Source: JAHWKV01 sp040905365 (GTDB taxonomy: Bacteria; Actinomycetota; CADDZG01; JAHWKV01). Taken from it: DNA of 64,000 nucleotides. The position numbers and the translations under genes are program-made. Shown in pieces: positions 60,435-64,000 of this stretch (positions are counted from its first letter, which is position 1; every line of letters starts with the position of its first letter). Where the stretch lies: NCBI GenBank assembly GCA_040905365.1, contig JBBDRQ010000077.1, positions 11,575 through 75,574 of the forward strand. The letters are read 5' to 3'. The notes below the pieces were generated by a model that saw nothing but the letters and a program-made list of their open reading frames with translations, had not been told where the DNA came from and ran no database searches.

Positions 60435-61289
60435 ATGGACATGCCCAATTTCCCTTTTAATTCAAGTCCACGCGCGGACGTGGACCCATCTTCGTTCAGC
60501 GCCTTTCTGCGCAGCAGCAACTCCGAATTACTCCCCAAAATTGAGCAATGCGGGCAACCTGAGGCGCCCCACGGGACGACTATCGTGGCGCTCAAGCACT
60601 CCGGAGGGGTAATGATCGCCGGCGACCGGCGCGCCACGGAGGGCTACTCGGTCGCGCACCGCTCCATCGAGAAAGTCTTTAAGACCGATCGCCTCTCTGC
60701 GGTCGCCATTGCAGGTTCCGCCGGCCCCGCTATCGAGATGACCAAGCTGTTTCAAACCGAACTGGAGCATTACGAGAAAATCGAGGGCGAGCGCTTGAGC
60801 CTGGAAGGCCAGGCCAACAAACTCGGACAGATGATCCGCGCCAACCTGCCGATGGCCATGCAGGGCCTGGCGGTGGTGCCCTTGTTCGCCGGCTTCGACG
60901 AGCGGCTCGGGGCCGGGCGCATCTTCAAATACGACATTACCGGCGGCCGGTACGAGGAAAGTGAGTACTGGGCCACCGGCTCGGGAGGAAGGGATGCCCG
61001 CGCTTCGGTTAAGAAGCGCTACCGTCCCGACCTCACGGTGGAGCAGGCCACCAAGGTAGCGATCGAGGCACTGTTCGACGCCTCGGAGGAGGATGTCGGC
61101 ACCGGCGGGCCCGACGTGCTGCGCCACATCTACCCCAACATCGCCTCGATAACAACGGCGGGCTTCAAGGAGATCTCCGACGACCAGATCGCCGCCCGAT
61201 TCCAGGACCTGCTAGAAGAACGGGCGTCGGCCCCCAGTGCGCTGTCCGAGGAGCACGTGCCGGGTCAGATGGAAGGCAACGGCGGCTGA
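60435..61289 (+). CDS. prcB: 20S proteasome beta subunit
   Basis: The beta subunit carries the N-terminal nucleophile: the pro-peptide is cleaved before Thr48 in PHGTTIVALKHSGGVMIAGD, giving a mature catalytic Thr and Lys (GDRRATEG region). A 47-residue propeptide is within the usual range. ATG 60435 is used; TTG 60432 and ATG 60441 are alternatives. Its stop overlaps the prcA start by one base. Confidence 0.96.
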   Translation: MDMPNFPFNSSPRADVDPSSFSAFLRSSNSELLPKIEQCGQPEAPHGTTIVALKHSGGVMIAGDRRATEGYSVAHRSIEKVFKTDRLSAVAIAGSAGPAIEMTKLFQTELEHYEKIEGERLSLEGQANKLGQMIRANLPMAMQGLAVVPLFAGFDERLGAGRIFKYDITGGRYEESEYWATGSGGRDARASVKKRYRPDLTVEQATKVAIEALFDASEEDVGTGGPDVLRHIYPNIASITTAGFKEISDDQIAARFQDLLEERASAPSALSEEHVPGQMEGNGG

Positions 61290-61972
61290 TGTCCCTGCCC
61301 TTCTACGTCTCGCCCGAACAGTTCATGAAGGACAAATCGGACTACGCGCGCAAAGGAATCAAGCGCGGCAAGTCCGTGGTAGTGCTCGATTACACGGACG
61401 GGATCGCATTCGTCGCGGAGAACCCGTCCACCACTTTGCACAAGATCTCCGAGATCTATGACCGCATGGCCTTCGCCGGCGTCGGCAAATTCAACGAGTT
61501 CGAAAGCCTTCGGATGCACGGCATCCGGCAAGCGGACGTGCGGGGCTTCGCCTACTCGCGCGAAGACGTCTCCGCCCGGGGCATGGCCAACTCCTACTCC
61601 CAGATACTCGGACAGATCTTCACTGAGGCCATGAAACCGTTCGAGGTGGAGATTCTGGTGGCCGCGATCGGCGAGGGGAACGAACCCAACGAGCTTTATC
61701 ACATCCTGTACGACGGCTCGGTCGCCGACGAGGACAAATACGTGGCCATGGGAGGCCAGTCCGAGGAACTGACCCGTTACTTCGAGAAGAGCTACCGGTC
61801 CGGTATGGACCTTGTCGAGGCGGTGAAAATGGGCGTCGGCTCTTTGACCGAAGTGGAGAACCGGCAGTTGGACCAATCCAACCTGGAGGTGGCTGTCTTG
61901 GACCGCAGCCGGGACCGGCGCAAATTCGCACGTCTGGGCAGCGATCGGGTCAAAGAGATACTCCAGAATTAA
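61289..61972 (+). CDS. prcA: 20S proteasome alpha subunit
   Basis: The alpha subunit forms the gated outer ring. The N-terminal YVSPEQFMKDKSDYARKGIKRGK matches actinobacterial PrcA; the C-terminal part (GVGSLTEVENRQLDQSNLEVAVLD) is conserved. It contains no catalytic Thr. The 227-residue length is typical of shorter alpha subunits. Confidence 0.96.
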   Translation: MSLPFYVSPEQFMKDKSDYARKGIKRGKSVVVLDYTDGIAFVAENPSTTLHKISEIYDRMAFAGVGKFNEFESLRMHGIRQADVRGFAYSREDVSARGMANSYSQILGQIFTEAMKPFEVEILVAAIGEGNEPNELYHILYDGSVADEDKYVAMGGQSEELTRYFEKSYRSGMDLVEAVKMGVGSLTEVENRQLDQSNLEVAVLDRSRDRRKFARLGSDRVKEILQN

Positions 61973-62118
61973 AAAGGACTCGCCCCCAACCCGCCGAAAC
62001 CACTTATCCTTGGGTTACCAAATGGGCACCGACGGATCGATCCCGCCCAACACCCGCTGTGGCCTGCACGCGGACCAGCACCGGCCGCCCGGCCGGCAGC
62101 CAAACAGGGCGCAATAAG

Positions 62119-63471
62119 GTGGAACGGCGCATCTTCGGTCTGGAAAACGAGTACGGCGTAACCTGCACGTTTAGAGGCCAGCGCAGGTTGTCCCCCGACG
62201 AGGTGGCGCGCTACCTGTTTCGCCGGGTGGTCTCCTGGGGCCGATCCTCCAACGTCTTTTTGGAAAACGGCGCCCGCCTGTACCTGGACGTGGGCTCCCA
62301 CCCCGAGTACGCCACCCCCGAGTGCGACGACATCCGTGAGCTGATCGCCCACGACAAGGCCGGCGAGCGCATCCTGGAGGCCCTGGTCAACGCCGCGGAG
62401 ACGCGCCTTAGGGAGGAAGGAATCGCCGGGCAGGTTTACCTGTTCAAGAACAACACCGACTCCGCCGGCAACTCCTACGGTTGCCACGAAAACTACCTGG
62501 TCAGCCGCTTCGGGGAGTTCGGCAAGCTCGCCGATCAGCTCATCCCGTTCTTTGTTTCCCGCCAGATCTTCACCGGAGCCGGCAAGGTCCTGCTCACCGC
62601 CCGCGGCGCCCGCTACTGCATCTCGCAGCGGGCAGAGCACATATGGGAGGGGGTGTCCTCGGCCACCACCCGGTCCCGCCCGATCATCAACACCCGGGAC
62701 GAACCGCACGCCGACGCCGAGAAGTACCGCCGGCTGCACGTAATCGTCGGCGATTCCAGCATGAGCGAGTACACCTCCTGGATCAAGATCGCCACCACCG
62801 CGGTGCTGCTGCGCATGCTGGAGGAAGGCGTGGTCATGCGGGACCTGTCCCTGGAAAACCCCATTAGGGCGATCCGGGAGATCTCCCACGACATCACCTG
62901 CCGCCGCAAGGTGCGGCTGGCCAACGGCAGGGAGGCCTCGGCCATAGAGCTGCAGTGGGAATACCTGCAGAAGGCGTCCGACTACGTCGACCGCCGGGAC
63001 GACCCGGAGATGAAGGAGGCGGTCCGGGCGTGGGAGGAGTGCCTTGTGTGCCTAGAAGACGACTTCGGCAAGCTCAACACCAAGATCGACTGGGTCATGA
63101 AGTACTACTTGCTCCAGGACTACCGGGACAAGCACAGCATCAGCCTCAGCCATCCCAAGATGGCCCTGATGGACCTCGCCTACCATGACGTGAGCCGCCG
63201 GCGCGGCCTGTACTACCTGCTGGAGCGAAGCGGCCTGGCCGAGCGCTACGTAACCGATGCCGAGATCGACACCGCCAAGCTGGAGCCGCCGCAGACCACA
63301 CGCGCCAAGCTGCGGGGCGAGTTCATCCGCACCGCCAAACGCCGCCGCCGCGACTTCACCGTCGACTGGGTGCATCTGAAACTAAACGACCAGGCGCAGC
63401 GAACCCTGCTGTGCAAGGACCCGTTCAAGCACACCGACGAGCGCGTGGAGCGCCTGATCGCGTCGCTGTAG
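62119..63471 (+). CDS. pafA: Pup-protein ligase PafA
   Basis: PafA uses ATP to attach the C-terminal Glu of Pup to substrate lysines. Hallmarks are RRIFGLENEYGVTCTF, RRLSPDEVARYLFRRVVSW, NVFLENGARLYLDVGSHPEY (catalytic Asp), NTRDEPHADAEKYRRLHVIVG and HLKLNDQAQRTLLCKDPF. The open frame extends to 62059, but GTG 62119 matches where mycobacterial PafA starts. It is the last gene of the proteasome locus and its stop lies 22 bp before the integrase remnant. Confidence 0.96.
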   Translation: MERRIFGLENEYGVTCTFRGQRRLSPDEVARYLFRRVVSWGRSSNVFLENGARLYLDVGSHPEYATPECDDIRELIAHDKAGERILEALVNAAETRLREEGIAGQVYLFKNNTDSAGNSYGCHENYLVSRFGEFGKLADQLIPFFVSRQIFTGAGKVLLTARGARYCISQRAEHIWEGVSSATTRSRPIINTRDEPHADAEKYRRLHVIVGDSSMSEYTSWIKIATTAVLLRMLEEGVVMRDLSLENPIRAIREISHDITCRRKVRLANGREASAIELQWEYLQKASDYVDRRDDPEMKEAVRAWEECLVCLEDDFGKLNTKIDWVMKYYLLQDYRDKHSISLSHPKMALMDLAYHDVSRRRGLYYLLERSGLAERYVTDAEIDTAKLEPPQTTRAKLRGEFIRTAKRRRRDFTVDWVHLKLNDQAQRTLLCKDPFKHTDERVERLIASL

Positions 63472-63492
63472 CAGCGATAGCGCACGTTAGAG

Positions 63493-63811
63493 GTGGCCCA
63501 GGTTGCCAGACGCGCGGGCCACGGGAACCACCCCGGTCTCCCGGATACGCTGGTCGACGATTTACGCCGTCAGCTCGGCAGCGCGCGTCGGCTTCACCGC
63601 GCTGACCGCCAGGATGGCTACGGGCGGGTAGCGCTGCCATTCGCGCTAGACCGCAAGTACCCCAAGGCGGACCAGTCCTGGGCGTGGCAATGGGTCTTCC
63701 CGGCCCGCTCTCGGTACATGGATAGAGAGGCAGGCTTGCATCTACACTCACGTCCTAAATCGCGGAGGCATGGGAGTGCAAAGCCCCCTTGATCGAATGC
63801 ATGGCCCGTGA
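63493..63811 (+). pseudogene. Integron integrase (IntI) remnant
   Basis: Frame one (63493-63750) reads LPDTLVDDLRRQL, RRLHRADRQDGYGRVALPF, ALDRKYPKAD and WAWQWVFPARSRYMD: the region specific to integron integrases (the ALxRKYPxA and WQWVFPA motif) of tyrosine recombinases. In the next frame 63740-63811 reads IYTHVLNRGGMGVQSPLDRMHGP and a stop, the exact C-terminal end of IntI, with the catalytic Tyr in IYTHV. Around 60 residues between the two parts (the HxLRHSFATHLL box) and all of the N-terminal half are missing. The gene is therefore dead, and sits immediately after pafA. Confidence 0.85.
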
Positions 63812-63823
63812 CCGGAGCTGGTA

Positions 63824-63940
63824 CATTAAGACAGTGTTATACGGACCCAGAGCTGCGTTCCACCAACCCCGCATGCCTACGCCGCGCGCTATCCAGCCAC
63901 TCCGGCTCACTACACAGTTCTGTATAACGAGTAGTTATGC
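63824..63940 (+). repeat. attC-like imperfect palindrome beside the integrase remnant
   Basis: Inner boxes GTTATAC (63836-63842) and GTATAAC (63922-63928) are perfect inverted repeats; five bases outside each lie CATTAAG (63824-63830) and GTTATGC (63934-63940), an imperfect outer pair. The 5-base spacers on both sides and the 79-base centre match the R-L-loop-L-R layout of an attC site of about 117 bp. The left outer box is degraded relative to the RYYYAAC consensus. Function is an inference. Confidence 0.45.
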
Positions 63941-64000
63941 CGACGGGTCGTCGGGCCTGACTGTCATGGGTGGATTCTACGATTCGTTCCATGAAGGTCG

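Noticed and set aside
58622..63471. Two PafA-like genes as a recent duplication
   Set aside because: The sequences differ throughout and correspond to the two standard paralogues, Dop and PafA, in their usual order.

Overview
The window is a chromosomal segment of a high-GC actinobacterium (Actinomycetota), most likely from a metagenome or draft assembly because a 10-N gap sits inside ligA. The lineage call rests on the complete Pup-proteasome locus (ARC, Dop, Pup, PrcB, PrcA, PafA), a PASTA-domain Ser/Thr kinase, SepF, a DevS/DevR-type two-component pair, adjacent glutamine synthetases of types I and II, and many TTG/GTG starts behind strong Shine-Dalgarno sites. The class cannot be fixed from sequence alone.

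Layout. 1-5.2 kb: the end of a Nudix hydrolase, a D,D-carboxypeptidase, a PASTA kinase with a coiled-coil membrane partner, a long palindromic repeat, sepF and a double-hotdog MaoC dehydratase. 5.5-10.5 kb: superoxide dismutase, ligA (gapped), mnmA and iscS. 10.5-18.6 kb: a cluster resembling a dormancy or redox-response regulon, with a tandem universal stress protein, a CBS protein, a DevS-like GAF kinase that keeps the haem-ligand His and distal Tyr, an orphan gene, a FAD oxidoreductase, a DevR-like regulator, a methyltransferase and an MBL hydrolase. 18.6-27.2 kb: murA and a complete F-type ATP synthase operon (atpZ-I-B-E-F-H-A-G-D-C, minus strand). 27.3-36.5 kb: a lipid-carrier sugar-phosphate transferase, glyA, a class IV aminotransferase, a second palindromic repeat, rpiB, a gabT-like gene, tsaC, prmC, prfA, a DUF1385 protein and rpmE. 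36.6-41.1 kb: sufS-sufU, a DUF523/DUF1722 protein and small stress or metal-type genes. 41.2-49.3 kb: branched-chain amino acid genes, with ilvD divergent from ilvB-ilvN-ilvC-leuA-leuB. 49.4-55.7 kb: an OmpR/HK pair, nadE, and divergent GSI and GSII. 55.8-63.5 kb: trmI and the Pup-proteasome operon. 63.5-64 kb: an integron-integrase remnant followed by an attC-like structure.

How the parts work together. The ilv-leu operon seems to carry two attenuation leaders: a peptide with a Val-Leu-Val-Leu-Val-Leu run plus terminator before ilvB, and a leucine-rich peptide fused to the ilvC stop just before leuA. The DevS gene and the CBS-USP operon diverge from a region rich in GGGACCT/AGGTCCC inverted half-sites, which suggests shared DevR control. 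The GSI enzyme lacks the adenylylatable tyrosine and lies beside a GSII gene.

The least explained material is a two-copy family of roughly 150-170 bp hairpin repeats (3682-3832 and 30593-30762) with conserved internal blocks at the same spacing, and the decayed integron at the right edge. I see no tRNA, rRNA, CRISPR array, prophage or intact insertion sequence.
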